Below, in pieces: positions 1-8,251 of a stretch of 33,652 nucleotides of DNA (its first letter is position 1; every line of letters starts with the position of its first letter). The notes beneath the pieces were generated by a model. The model did not search any database and was not told the DNA's origin. It worked only from the letters and a program-made list of their open reading frames with translations. A program made the position numbers and the translations under genes. Source of the DNA: Elusimicrobiota bacterium (GTDB lineage Bacteria; CAYTYR01; UBA6262); the NCBI GenBank assembly GCA_003153935.1, contig PMCA01000017.1, forward strand, positions 1 through 33,652. Direction: 5' to 3'.

Positions 1-252
1 CCTAGTACGAGAGGACCGGAATGGACTGACCGCTGGTGTACCAGCTGTTCCGCCAGGAGCATTGGCTGGGTAGCTACGTCGGGATGAGATAAACGCTGAA
101 AGCATCTAAGCGTGAAACTCGCCTCAAGATTAGATATCCCTGGAACGCGAGTTCCCTAAAGACCCCTAGAAGACTACTAGGTTGATAGGTTAGCAGTGTA
201 AGGCCAGTAATGGCTTAAGCTTACTAATACTAATAGGTCGTGAGGCTTGACC
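1..252 (+). rRNA. 23S ribosomal RNA, 3' end (partial)
   Basis: The window opens inside the sarcin-ricin region of 23S rRNA (CCTAGTACGAGAGGACCGG at the start) and continues through the conserved 3' domain to the typical terminal stretch ACTAATAGGTCGTGAGGCTTGACC. The 5' part lies outside the window. The exact 3' end is placed by similarity to other 23S molecules and may be off by a few bases. A 5S gene follows on the same strand, the usual bacterial rRNA order. Confidence 0.97.
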
Positions 253-380
253 ATATTATTTGATTTTGTTTCAAATAATGATTTAAACGAATTAAGATCG
301 TTCTTTCAATGGATAACCCTGTATTTTTAATTTGAAGCCACGATATACCAAAAGCCATGGTATTAGCTGGTAAATGATTT
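253..380 (+). other. 23S-5S internal transcribed spacer with two hairpins
   Basis: This A+T-rich spacer holds no tRNA. It contains a perfect 9-bp hairpin (255-263 pairing with 271-279, 7-base loop) directly after the 23S end, and a 6-bp hairpin (345-350 with 358-363) shortly before 5S. Such stems are plausible processing signals for rRNA maturation, but that role is inferred. Confidence 0.5.
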
Positions 381-496
381 CTTGGTGATTATAGCGGAGG
401 GGCCACACCCGTTCCCATCCCGAACACGGCCGTTAAGCCCTCCAGCCCCGATGGTATCATATGGGTAACTGTATGGGAGAGTAGGACATCGCCAGG
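381..496 (+). rRNA. 5S ribosomal RNA
   Basis: A 116-base 5S rRNA. It carries the conserved loop sequence CCCGTTCCCATCCCGAACACG, and its two ends (CTTGGTGAT and ATCGCCAGG) pair to close helix I with G-U wobbles. The T-rich run just after it (497-507) has no dedicated terminator stem. The first clear intrinsic terminator is after the next gene. Confidence 0.95.
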
Positions 497-524
497 TTTA
501 ATTTTTCAAAAGGGGTTGATTCTT

Positions 525-926
525 ATGGAACATAAAGTAGTAGCGCATTTTTTGGACAAAGGCATTAAAAAAGGCGTAGCCTACGATTTTTCCAGTGAAT
601 CTCCAATGCTGCATCTGGTAGCTGAAGATGCCCCGGGGCAGAAACAGGTACACAAGATCAATCTTAACCTGGTCAAAGCTATTTTCTTCGTTAAAGATCA
701 TGACGGAAATAGCATTTATAAGGAGAAGAATGACTTTGAACCAGGTAAAACTGTCTACGGGAAAAAAGTGGAGATTGAGTTCGATGACGGGGAAAAGATC
801 GTCGGTTACTCTATCACTAATCCGGTGATGAAAAAGAAATTTTTCCTGATCCCGGCTGACCCCAATAGTAACAACGCGAAAATATTTATCAATACCGACA
901 CCATCAAGGACTTAAAATACCTATGA
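525..926 (+). CDS. DUF6982-like small cytoplasmic protein in the rRNA transcription unit
   Basis: A 133-residue protein of unassigned function. It has two similar halves: an opening segment with KVVAHFLDKGIKKGVAYDF, then LNLVKAIFFVKDHDGN, and a closing segment with KVEIEFDDGEKIVGYS and FFLIPADPNSNNAKIFI. From memory this matches the DUF6982-type domain that often occurs beside or fused to PilZ and chemotaxis modules; no family search was run. There is no signal peptide or membrane segment. The ATG at 525 is preferred over the in-frame TTG at 516 because AAGGGG lies about 9 bases before it. The gene begins only 28 bases after 5S with no room for a clear promoter, and an intrinsic terminator follows it, so co-transcription with rRNA is likely. 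Confidence 0.75.
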   Translation: MEHKVVAHFLDKGIKKGVAYDFSSESPMLHLVAEDAPGQKQVHKINLNLVKAIFFVKDHDGNSIYKEKNDFEPGKTVYGKKVEIEFDDGEKIVGYSITNPVMKKKFFLIPADPNSNNAKIFINTDTIKDLKYL

Positions 927-958
927 TTGTCGCTGGTGCTCAAACAAAAAATTAAAGT

Positions 959-995
959 AAAGGCATTGTTGTGAAAACAACAATGCCTTTTTTCA
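959..995 (+). terminator. Intrinsic terminator after the rRNA-linked gene
   Basis: A perfect 13-bp stem (959-971 with 978-990), a 6-base loop TGAAAA and a run of six T at the 3' side. It is the first strong intrinsic terminator downstream of 5S rRNA. It ends only about 18 bases before the next start codon. Confidence 0.92.
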
Positions 996-1012
996 TTTAT
1001 AGGGGGTAAACC

Positions 1013-3040
1013 ATGAAAAAGTATGAGGCAGGTCAGATCCGCAACATTGCTTTGGTGGGACACGGTACGACCGGCAAGACTTCTTTGAATGAAGCTATAC
1101 TTTTCGACGCGAAAATGACGGACCGTCTGGGCAAGGTGGCGGAGGGTAATACCGTCAGCGATTATCACGACGAGGAACTGAACAGGAAAATATCGGTTAA
1201 TCTCTCACTGTCTTATTGTGAATGGAAAGACTGTAAGGTGAATATACTGGACACCCCGGGTTATTCGGACTTCTTTGGCGAAGTGACCGCGGCTTTAAGG
1301 GTAGCCGAAGCAGCGGTAGTGGTGGTGGACGGTATTACCGGCAGCGATGTCGGGACCAGCAAGGTTTGGCAGGCCGCGGATTCTTACAAGCTTCCCAAGA
1401 TAGTTTTCGTCAATAAGATGGACAAGGAAAATGCTTCCATCGATAAGGTCATGGAGAGCCTGGCTAATAAGTTAGAAAGCAATTTTGTACTGGTCCAGCT
1501 GCCCATCGGAGCCAATGCCGCTTTCAGCGGAATTGTCGACCTAATATCCATGAAGGCATATAAAGGGGGACAGGAGACGGAAATCCCCGCCGACATGAAA
1601 GACAAGGCCCAGCAATATCACGAAAAACTGCAGGAAGCTATCGCCTCCATGGACGAAAAAATGATCGAGGAATTCCTGGAAGGTAAAGAACTGACCAAAG
1701 AAGAGGTTATTACCGGGATGCACAAGGCGATCAAGGAAGGCCAATTCATACCGGTCCTGCTGGGTTCGGCCACTAATAATATCGGGGTTTCTAACCTGCT
1801 TGATTTTACGACTACTTACTTACCATCGCCTCAGGAAGACACAGAAGTAAAAGTCGCTGATCCTGTTTCCCTGCTTGTATTTAAGACCAGTGTTGAACCG
1901 CATATGGGTGAGATCTTCTATTTCAAGGTTTTTTCCGGTGCGATCACTACCGGTATGGACCTGTTGAATAACAGCAAAAGAGTCAGCGAAAGGCTGGGAC
2001 AGCTCTCAGTGGTCCTGGGCAAGAACCGTAAAGATATTGATGGGTTTTTGGCGGGAGATATCGGCGCCACGGTTAAGCTTAAGAATACGTCGACCAATGA
2101 TACCCTGTGCGATACCAAGCACCCGGTAACAATCCCGCCGATCAAATTTCCCGATACTCTGATAGATATGGCGGTGTTCGGTAAGAGTAAGGAAGAAGCG
2201 GAGAAGATCGGCAATGCTATCCATATCCTGATGAAAGAGGACCCTACCCTAAAATATGCGCTGAACCCGGAAACTCACGAAAATATCTTGTCGGGTGTCG
2301 GCAGCTTGCAACTGGAGGTTTTGGGCGGACGGTTAAAAAGCCGCTATGGCGTGGCCATGGAATTGAAAAAACCGAAAGTACCTTACCGGGAAACTGTCCG
2401 CAGCAAAGTTGAGGTCCAGGGCAAGCACAAGAAACAATCCGGCGGGCATGGACAGTATGGCGATGTTTGGGTCAGGGTGGAGCCGATCGAACGGAGCAAA
2501 GGGTTTGAATTCGTTAATAAGATCGTCGGCGGAGCTATCCCCCGGAATTATATCCCCGCGGTCGAAAAAGGCATCAAAGAGACCATGGATATGGGGATCC
2601 TGGCTGGGTACCCGGTAGTGGACCTGCGAGCTACTTTGTTTGACGGGTCTTATCATGACGTGGATTCCAGCGATATGGCTTTTAAGATCGCCGGCTCGCT
2701 GGCCATCCGCAAAGCGGTAGAGGATGCCAGACCTTATCTTCTGGAACCGATCATGCACGCGGAAATATTTACCCCGGAAGAATATATGGGCACCATTATG
2801 GGCGACTTGAACAGCCGCCGCGGCCGGGTGCTGGGCATGGACAAGGCCGGCCATGACAGCGTCATCAAGGCGCTGGTACCGTTGTCCGAAATGCACGAAT
2901 ACGCCACCAGCTTAAGATCCTTTACCCATGGTGCCGGTACGTTTAAAATGGTCTTCGATCATTACGAGGAATTACCCTCCCAGCTGGCTACCCCGTTAAT
3001 AGAGACCTATAAGAAACACCGCGAAGAAGGAAGCAGATAA
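1013..3040 (+). CDS. Elongation factor G-like translational GTPase (EF-G2-type paralogue)
   Basis: A 675-residue EF-G family GTPase with the full domain set: the G domain has P-loop GHGTTGKT (residues 16-23), DTPGY (80-84) and NKMD (134-137), followed by domains II to V. The domain IV region contains GQYGDVWVRVEP near residue 480. Canonical EF-G has a P-loop of the AHIDAGKTT type and a catalytic His after DTPG; here that His is Tyr84. Both changes match the EF-G2-like subfamily found beside a normal EF-G in many bacteria, so this is probably not the main fusA. AGGGGG lies 7 bases before the ATG. A terminator lies directly upstream and another directly downstream, so it is transcribed mostly alone or by read-through. 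The exact role of this subfamily is not established. Confidence 0.9.
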   Translation: MKKYEAGQIRNIALVGHGTTGKTSLNEAILFDAKMTDRLGKVAEGNTVSDYHDEELNRKISVNLSLSYCEWKDCKVNILDTPGYSDFFGEVTAALRVAEAAVVVVDGITGSDVGTSKVWQAADSYKLPKIVFVNKMDKENASIDKVMESLANKLESNFVLVQLPIGANAAFSGIVDLISMKAYKGGQETEIPADMKDKAQQYHEKLQEAIASMDEKMIEEFLEGKELTKEEVITGMHKAIKEGQFIPVLLGSATNNIGVSNLLDFTTTYLPSPQEDTEVKVADPVSLLVFKTSVEPHMGEIFYFKVFSGAITTGMDLLNNSKRVSERLGQLSVVLGKNRKDIDGFLAGDIGATVKLKNTSTNDTLCDTKHPVTIPPIKFPDTLIDMAVFGKSKEEAEKIGNAIHILMKEDPTLKYALNPETHENILSGVGSLQLEVLGGRLKSRYGVAMELKKPKVPYRETVRSKVEVQGKHKKQSGGHGQYGDVWVRVEPIERSKGFEFVNKIVGGAIPRNYIPAVEKGIKETMDMGILAGYPVVDLRATLFDGSYHDVDSSDMAFKIAGSLAIRKAVEDARPYLLEPIMHAEIFTPEEYMGTIMGDLNSRRGRVLGMDKAGHDSVIKALVPLSEMHEYATSLRSFTHGAGTFKMVFDHYEELPSQLATPLIETYKKHREEGSR

Positions 3041-3045
3041 TAATC

Positions 3046-3080
3046 GTTCGCCGTTAGCGGTTCGCGGTTGACAGTTTGAA
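3046..3080 (+). repeat. Tandem heptamer repeat GTTNNNN, five units
   Basis: GTT recurs at 3046, 3053, 3060, 3067 and 3074, exactly every 7 bases, with the first units GTTCGCC, GTTAGCG and GTTCGCG. It starts 6 bases after the stop codon of the EF-G paralogue. Related arrays occur at 16166, 23018 and 24855, all on the + strand and all at the 3' end of a gene. Confidence 0.8.
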
Positions 3081-3091
3081 ATCAAAAACAG

Positions 3092-3125
3092 ATAGGAGCC
3101 CCGATAAATCGGGACTCCTATTTTG
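3092..3125 (+). terminator. Intrinsic terminator of the EF-G paralogue
   Basis: The stem pairs TAGGAG (3093-3098) with CTCCTA (3115-3120) and CCCGA (3100-3104) with TCGGG (3109-3113), with one C-A mismatch and a TAAA loop. It is followed by TTTT. Confidence 0.9.
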
Positions 3126-3126
3126 C

Positions 3127-3155
3127 TTTACATTAGGCAAAAATTGTGGTATAAT
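3127..3155 (+). promoter_or_regulatory. Sigma70-type promoter of the yebC-ruvCAB run
   Basis: TTTACA (3127-3132), a 17-base spacer, then a perfect TATAAT (3150-3155). It lies just after the upstream terminator and about 40 bases before the yebC start, so it is well placed to drive the long downstream gene run. Confidence 0.8.
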
Positions 3156-3196
3156 TTTCAATTGCACAACTATAATCTATAAAGGAGAACAAACCA

Positions 3197-3955
3197 ATGT
3201 CAGGCCATTCAAAATGGGCCAGTATCAAGCATAAAAAAGCTGCTACTGATGCCAAAAAGGGTAAGGTATTTACGCGGATTATAAGGGAGCTCACCATGGC
3301 GGCTAAAGCCGGCGGTGGCGATCCCGCTGGTAACGCCAGTTTGCGCAAGGCGATCGATGACGCCAAAGCGGCCAACATGCCGCAGGATAATATCAAGAAA
3401 GCTATCCAGAGAGGCACCGGCGAGTTGCCGGGAGTGATCTATGAAGAAGTAGTTTATGAAGGATACGGGCCGGGTGGAGTAGCGGTCATTGTGGAAGCTA
3501 CCACCGATAATAAGAACCGGACTTCCAATGAGATAAGGAAGATCTTCAGCCAGCATGCCGGGAATATGGGAGAAGGCGGCTGCGTCGGCTGGATGTTCAA
3601 TAAAAAGGGTATTATCGAAGTGCCTAAAGCCAAATACAAAGAAGAAGAATTAATGGACATCGCCCTGGAAGCCGGGGCTGACGATATCGACAGCGAAGAT
3701 GAGGATATTTACACCATCAGCACCGATCCCGCCAAATTCAACGCGGTCAAAGCCAAACTTGACGAGAAGAAAATCACACTAAATTTCGCGGAAGTTACCC
3801 TGGTGCCACAGACCTATATAAAGCTGGCTGGCAAGGAAGCGGAACAGATGATGGCGCTTGTGGAAGAGATGGAAGAACATGACGATACAAAGAATGTTCA
3901 TTCCAATGTTGATATAGCCAAAGAAGAAATGGATAGGATCGCGGGGCTTTCATGA
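3197..3955 (+). CDS. yebC: YebC/PmpR/TACO1 family protein
   Basis: A 252-residue member of the YebC family, once annotated as transcriptional regulators and more recently linked to relief of ribosome stalling. The hallmark N terminus MSGHSKWASIKHKKAATDAKKG is present, as is the internal GGCVGWMFNKKG segment and the usual length of about 250 residues. AAAGGAG precedes the ATG by 9 bases. It is the first gene after a strong promoter and overlaps ruvC by 4 bases. The yebC-ruvC-ruvA-ruvB order is widespread in bacteria, which suggests translational coupling rather than a specific role in recombination. Confidence 0.96.
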   Translation: MSGHSKWASIKHKKAATDAKKGKVFTRIIRELTMAAKAGGGDPAGNASLRKAIDDAKAANMPQDNIKKAIQRGTGELPGVIYEEVVYEGYGPGGVAVIVEATTDNKNRTSNEIRKIFSQHAGNMGEGGCVGWMFNKKGIIEVPKAKYKEEELMDIALEAGADDIDSEDEDIYTISTDPAKFNAVKAKLDEKKITLNFAEVTLVPQTYIKLAGKEAEQMMALVEEMEEHDDTKNVHSNVDIAKEEMDRIAGLS

Positions 3956-4449
3956 TAGTACTTGGCGTCGATCCAGGAACGGCCATTACAGGATGGGGAG
4001 TGGTCGAGACTATCAGGGACTCGGAATTCATCGTGCGCGGTTATGGCGCTATCATAACTAAAAGCACCACGCCTTTTCCCGAGAGACTGAAAATAATCCA
4101 CCATGAGCTGAGAAAGATCATCCACACCCATAGGCCCGAGGAAGCGGCGGTTGAAGAACTGTTCTTCGCCAAGAACGTGAAAACAGCATTAACGGTCGGA
4201 CAGGCCCGGGGAGTAGTGATGCTCACCGCTATCGAAGAAGACCTGGATGTTTACGAATATACCCCGCTGCAGATAAAACAAGCAGTAGTCGGCTATGGCC
4301 GGGCTGATAAAATGCAAATGCAAAAAATGGTCAAGGTACTATTGCACCTGCCGGAGATCCCCAAGCCTGATGATGTAGCTGACGCTCTGGCGGTAGCTTT
4401 CACCCATATTAACTGCGGTAATTACCAGAAGAGAGTTGGACACAGGTGA
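3952..4449 (+). CDS. ruvC: Crossover junction endodeoxyribonuclease RuvC
   Basis: A 165-residue Holliday junction resolvase that cuts four-way junctions symmetrically together with RuvAB. The acidic catalytic set can be read as Asp7 (GVDPGT), Glu68 (AVEELFF), Asp141 and Asp144 (KPDDVADALAVA), matching D7, E66, D138 and D141 of the E. coli enzyme. The length is normal. The start ATG overlaps the yebC stop by 4 bases, and the stop overlaps the ruvA GTG by 4 bases, so the three genes are probably translationally coupled. Confidence 0.97.
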   Translation: MIVLGVDPGTAITGWGVVETIRDSEFIVRGYGAIITKSTTPFPERLKIIHHELRKIIHTHRPEEAAVEELFFAKNVKTALTVGQARGVVMLTAIEEDLDVYEYTPLQIKQAVVGYGRADKMQMQKMVKVLLHLPEIPKPDDVADALAVAFTHINCGNYQKRVGHR

Positions 4450-5057
4450 TCTCTTACATTAAAGGGACTCTGATCGACAAAAACACGGATGAGGTTGTTG
4501 TTGAAGCTGGCGGGATCGGTTATGAAATAAATATACCGGTCAGCACCTTTGAAAAACTGCCGGCGGCAGGCAATACCGTTACCCTGCATATTTGTGAATC
4601 AACCGGGATGTACGCTTCCGGTACCTCTCTCTATGGTTTCTTTACCGGGGAAGAAAAAAAAGTATTCCTGCTTTTAAAAAGCATTTCTAAGATCGGGGCC
4701 AAGGGCGCCTTGGAGATATTATCGAAAGTAAGCAAATCATTTAACCTGTTTAATAAAGCCATCCGGGAGCGCGACGCCAAAACCCTGGTAGGCGTTTTCA
4801 ACTTGACCAAGAAGACCGCTGATAAGCTGATCCTCGGCTTAAAGGATAAAGTGGCCGAGATCGCCGGCGTCACGCCGGAGCAGGATAAATCGCATCTGCA
4901 GAACATGCAGGATGTAAATGATGCCGTGGCCGGGCTGATGGCCCTGGGATTCAGCCAGAATAAATCCCGGGAAGCCGTGGAACAGGCCGCCCAGGACCTG
5001 GGAATTTATCAGACCGCCGAATTGATCAAACATTCATTGAAGATATTAAGGGGCTAA
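4446..5057 (+). CDS. ruvA: Holliday junction branch migration protein RuvA
   Basis: A 203-residue RuvA, the junction-binding subunit that recruits RuvB hexamers. It begins with the OB-fold N terminus ([13 protein letters not shown], then [10 protein letters not shown]). It continues with the helix-hairpin-helix region ([17 protein letters not shown] and [19 protein letters not shown]) and ends in the mobile C-terminal domain that contacts RuvB ([18 protein letters not shown]). GTG is the start, fixed by the 4-base overlap with ruvC. The common (V)xGIGPK(T/S)A motif of the second hairpin is altered to [11 protein letters not shown], a mild divergence. Confidence 0.96.
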   Translation: MISYIKGTLIDKNTDEVVVEAGGIGYEINIPVSTFEKLPAAGNTVTLHICESTGMYASGTSLYGFFTGEEKKVFLLLKSISKIGAKGALEILSKVSKSFNLFNKAIRERDAKTLVGVFNLTKKTADKLILGLKDKVAEIAGVTPEQDKSHLQNMQDVNDAVAGLMALGFSQNKSREAVEQAAQDLGIYQTAELIKHSLKILRG

Positions 5058-5058
5058 A

Positions 5059-6081
5059 GTGCCGGAAAAAATTACCTCCCCGGAAAATATGAACGACGAC
5101 TTGAAACTGGATGTAACCCTGCGGCCCAAACAATTGTCGGAGTTTGTCGGCCAAGATAAATTGAAAGAGAACCTGAAGATATTTATAACCGCGGCCAAAC
5201 AGCGCAAAGAACCCCTGGACCATTGCCTCTTTTACAGTCCGCCGGGCCTGGGCAAGACCACGCTATCGCATATCATCGCTAATGAAATGGGCGTCAATAT
5301 ACGGGCGACCAGCGGACCGGTCCTGGAGCGCGTCGGCGACCTGGCAGCGCTATTAACCGATATGAAGGACGGGGATGTATTTTTTATTGATGAGATCCAT
5401 CGGCTGAACCGCCTGGTGGAAGAAGCACTTTATCCGGCCATGGAAGAGTTTAAGCTGGACATTGTTATAGGTGAGGGCCCCAGCGCCAAGTCTATAAAGC
5501 TGGACCTGCCGCATTTTACTTTGGTAGGAGCCACAACCCGGGCCGGCCTGCTGACCAGTCCCTTGCGCGATCGTTTCGGCATCATCGGTCATTTGGATTT
5601 CTATACCACAGAAGAATTGGAAAAGATAGTTTTCCGTTCCGCGAAAATATTGAATATTGATATTGACCAGGGTGGAGCGAAAGAGTTAGCCAGGCGTTCC
5701 CGCGGCACGCCGCGTATTATTAACCGCCTGCTCAAACGGGTGAGGGATTTTGCCCAGGTCAAGGGCCAGGGCGTCATTACCCAGGCTATCGCTAACCACT
5801 CTTTGGACATGCTGGCAATAGACGGCGCGGGCTTGGATGAAATGGACCGTCGCATCCTGGAGACGATCATCGGCAAGTTCTCCGGCGGGCCGGTGGGAAT
5901 AGAAACCATCGCGATCGCGGTTAACGAGGAAGTGGATACCATAACCGACGTATACGAACCATTCCTGATACAGGCCGGGTTCCTATCTCGTACTGCGCGC
6001 GGCCGGATGGTGACGGAAAACACTTATAAACACTTAAATATAACTCCCAAAACAAATAATAAACAGGAAGAGCTGATATAA
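5059..6081 (+). CDS. ruvB: Holliday junction branch migration ATPase RuvB
   Basis: A 340-residue AAA+ helicase motor. Walker A is SPPGLGKTT (60-68), Walker B is FFIDEIH (108-114), sensor 1 is GATTRAG (157-163), and the arginine-finger region TSPLRDRFG follows. The C-terminal winged helix includes the [10 protein letters not shown] and [10 protein letters not shown] segments. The first Walker residue is Ser where Gly is usual; the catalytic Lys and Thr are intact, so activity should not be affected. It starts with GTG one base after the ruvA stop. Confidence 0.97.
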   Translation: MPEKITSPENMNDDLKLDVTLRPKQLSEFVGQDKLKENLKIFITAAKQRKEPLDHCLFYSPPGLGKTTLSHIIANEMGVNIRATSGPVLERVGDLAALLTDMKDGDVFFIDEIHRLNRLVEEALYPAMEEFKLDIVIGEGPSAKSIKLDLPHFTLVGATTRAGLLTSPLRDRFGIIGHLDFYTTEELEKIVFRSAKILNIDIDQGGAKELARRSRGTPRIINRLLKRVRDFAQVKGQGVITQAIANHSLDMLAIDGAGLDEMDRRILETIIGKFSGGPVGIETIAIAVNEEVDTITDVYEPFLIQAGFLSRTARGRMVTENTYKHLNITPKTNNKQEELI

Positions 6082-7203
6082 ATGAAAAAAATATTTCTAA
6101 TATTATTAGTAGTACTATTAACGGCGAGTGGCGCCTGGGCGGGGTCGCCGATCATCCGGGTGGGTCTCTTGAAGAATGTGACCGCTGCGGAAATATCCGG
6201 GGCCGGAGTCTTTGAGGTCAGCTTCTCTAAAAGCGACCAGACCAGCTATTTCAACCACCCGATCGCCATCAAGATCAAAGACAAAGCGCTGTTTGTGGAA
6301 ACGAAAAAGATATCCAGTGATAAAGTGACGGTCCGCACCGACAACAGCGTAGTATTGGTGAATAAGAGAAATTACCGCGGGTTCATAGAAATAATTAATA
6401 ACGCGCCACAATCCTTTACCGTGGTAGAGATAGTTCCCATGGACCAGTATGTTTACGGCATTATTAAACATGAAATATCCCCGACCTGGCCGCCGGAGGC
6501 GATCAAGGCCCAGATAATTGTGGCCCGTACCTATGCCTTAAAGAATATGGGCAAACACGCCAAAGACGGATTTGATATGTGCACTACCACTGATTGCCAG
6601 GTTTACGGCGGAATGGATAGCGAAGACCCGGTCTCCAACAAACTAGTGGATGAAACGCCTGGCGAGATTTTGACTTATAAAGGCGAATTAATCTCCACTC
6701 CTTATCACGGTTTTTGCGGCGGCTATACCGAGGAAGCACGCTATGTCTGGGAAGGGTCCATTAAAGTCCCATACCTGGTCAGTAAGCGTTGTAAGTTCTG
6801 CAAAAACGCTCCTCATTTCAACTGGCAAGCCAGGTATGAAAGAAGCAAAATTGAATCCATCTTACAGGCTAATGGCTACGACATTGGCAAAATCATTAAC
6901 ATTAAAGTAAATGAACGCAGTCCTTCGGGACGGGCCATGGAAATGAAAATTAGCCATAAGAATGGCAAGCTGCTTCTGCAGGCGAATAAATTCCGTTTAT
7001 TGATGGGTTCTGATATTATCCGCAGCGCCTTATTCAAGATAAGAAAAGATAAAGACGCCTATATTTTTGAAGGGACCGGCTGGGGACATGGCGTAGGGAT
7101 GTGCCAGGAAGGCGCCAAGGGCATGGCGGAAAAAGGCTACGACTACAGTAAGATCCTGAAATTTTATTACCCCGGAACACAGATCACTCAATGGGACTAC
7201 TAA
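6082..7203 (+). CDS. SpoIID/LytB-domain cell-wall protein (secreted)
   Basis: A 373-residue exported protein of the SpoIID/LytB family, which cleaves or remodels peptidoglycan; SpoIID itself is a lytic transglycosylase in sporulating Firmicutes. It has a signal peptide (hydrophobic run in MKKIFLILLVVLLTASG, probable cleavage after AWA). The core carries the family motifs EISPTWPPEAIKAQ, VARTYAL, the Cys-rich segment around CQVYGG, HGFCGGYTEEA and GWGHGVGMCQEGA. No other sporulation gene is in the window, and homologues occur in many non-sporulating bacteria, so a vegetative wall role is more likely. It directly abuts ruvB and overlaps queA by 13 bases, the same neighbourhood seen in many Clostridia. 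Confidence 0.9.
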   Translation: MKKIFLILLVVLLTASGAWAGSPIIRVGLLKNVTAAEISGAGVFEVSFSKSDQTSYFNHPIAIKIKDKALFVETKKISSDKVTVRTDNSVVLVNKRNYRGFIEIINNAPQSFTVVEIVPMDQYVYGIIKHEISPTWPPEAIKAQIIVARTYALKNMGKHAKDGFDMCTTTDCQVYGGMDSEDPVSNKLVDETPGEILTYKGELISTPYHGFCGGYTEEARYVWEGSIKVPYLVSKRCKFCKNAPHFNWQARYERSKIESILQANGYDIGKIINIKVNERSPSGRAMEMKISHKNGKLLLQANKFRLLMGSDIIRSALFKIRKDKDAYIFEGTGWGHGVGMCQEGAKGMAEKGYDYSKILKFYYPGTQITQWDY

Positions 7204-8240
7204 ACCTATCCGATTTCGACTATGAACTCCCGCGTGAACTCATCGCGCAAACTCCCGCCAAAGAACGAGACCAATCCAGGCTGCTTATACTGGATAAAGA
7301 CTCCAGAAAGATCGCCCACGGCAAATTCTCCCAGATAATAGATAACCTTTCCCCGGATGATATACTGGTCATTAACAACGCCAAAGTCATACCGGCCCGG
7401 TTGTTCGGGCATAAAAAAACCGGCGGTAAAGTAGAGATACTGCTGTTAAGAAAAATAGGCGCCAACGCCCGTATCTGGGAAGCGCTGATCACCGACGCCC
7501 GCAAATTCAAACCCAAAGACATAGTGTATTTTAAAGACGAGCTCCTGGAAGCGGAGATCAAGGAAAAAGGGACTGAAGGCAAAGTGATTCTGTCCTTCAA
7601 CACGCCCGATTTTGAAAAAGTCTTGCCTCGTGTGGGTAAGATGCCCCTGCCACCATACATCAAACGCATGGCTGAAGAAGAAGATTGCGACCGGTACCAG
7701 ACCATATACGCGCAGAAGGAAGGGGCGGTAGCGGCTCCGACCGCCGGCCTGCATTTCACCCCGGCCCTGCTGGAAGCGATCAAGGCCAAAGGGGTAAAGA
7801 TAGTGCCGCTGACCCTTTATGTCGGCATGGGGACTTTCATGCCGGTGCGGGAAGAAGACATCACCAAGCACAAGATGGAAACGGAATTTTATGAGATACC
7901 GGAAGAAACAGCGAGGGAAATAAACTTGGCGCTGAAAGCGGGCAAGAATATAGTTTCCGTTGGAACCACTGCGGTAAGGGCGCTGGAGAGTTCGGCCGAA
8001 CAGACGGCCGATGGCTGGCAGCTGAAATCTGAATGCAAGGGCACGGATATTTTTATCTATCCGGGCTATGAGTTCAAGATAGTCAAAAACCTGATAACCA
8101 ATTTCCATTTGCCGAAATCAACGCTATTGATGCTGGTCTCGGCTTTCGCTGGCCAGGAAACCATCAAGAGCGCCTATGAAGAGGCGATCGTGGAGAGATA
8201 CCGCTTCTTCTCCTACGGCGACGCCATGTTTATTAAATAA
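7191..8240 (+). CDS. queA: S-adenosylmethionine:tRNA ribosyltransferase-isomerase QueA
   Basis: A 349-residue enzyme that transfers and rearranges the ribosyl group of AdoMet onto 7-aminomethyl-deazaguanine in tRNA to give epoxyqueuosine. It matches the family along its whole length: LSDFDYELPRELIAQTPA at the N terminus, VINNAKVIPARLFG, GAVAAPTAGLHFT, HKMETEFYEIPEE, VGTTAVRALES and TNFHLPKSTLLMLVSAFAG. Start ATG 7191 lies inside the end of the SpoIID-like gene. Tgt, which acts one step earlier in the same pathway, is encoded two genes on. Confidence 0.97.
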   Translation: MGLLNLSDFDYELPRELIAQTPAKERDQSRLLILDKDSRKIAHGKFSQIIDNLSPDDILVINNAKVIPARLFGHKKTGGKVEILLLRKIGANARIWEALITDARKFKPKDIVYFKDELLEAEIKEKGTEGKVILSFNTPDFEKVLPRVGKMPLPPYIKRMAEEEDCDRYQTIYAQKEGAVAAPTAGLHFTPALLEAIKAKGVKIVPLTLYVGMGTFMPVREEDITKHKMETEFYEIPEETAREINLALKAGKNIVSVGTTAVRALESSAEQTADGWQLKSECKGTDIFIYPGYEFKIVKNLITNFHLPKSTLLMLVSAFAGQETIKSAYEEAIVERYRFFSYGDAMFIK

Positions 8241-8251
8241 AGGAAAATTCT

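Noticed and set aside
253-380. Possible tRNA in the 23S-5S spacer
   Set aside because: No cloverleaf, TTC loop or anticodon stem can be formed; only two simple hairpins are present.
2333-2896. A 187-codon open frame on the minus strand opposite the EF-G paralogue
   Set aside because: Composition and lack of start signals mark it as a shadow of the sense gene.
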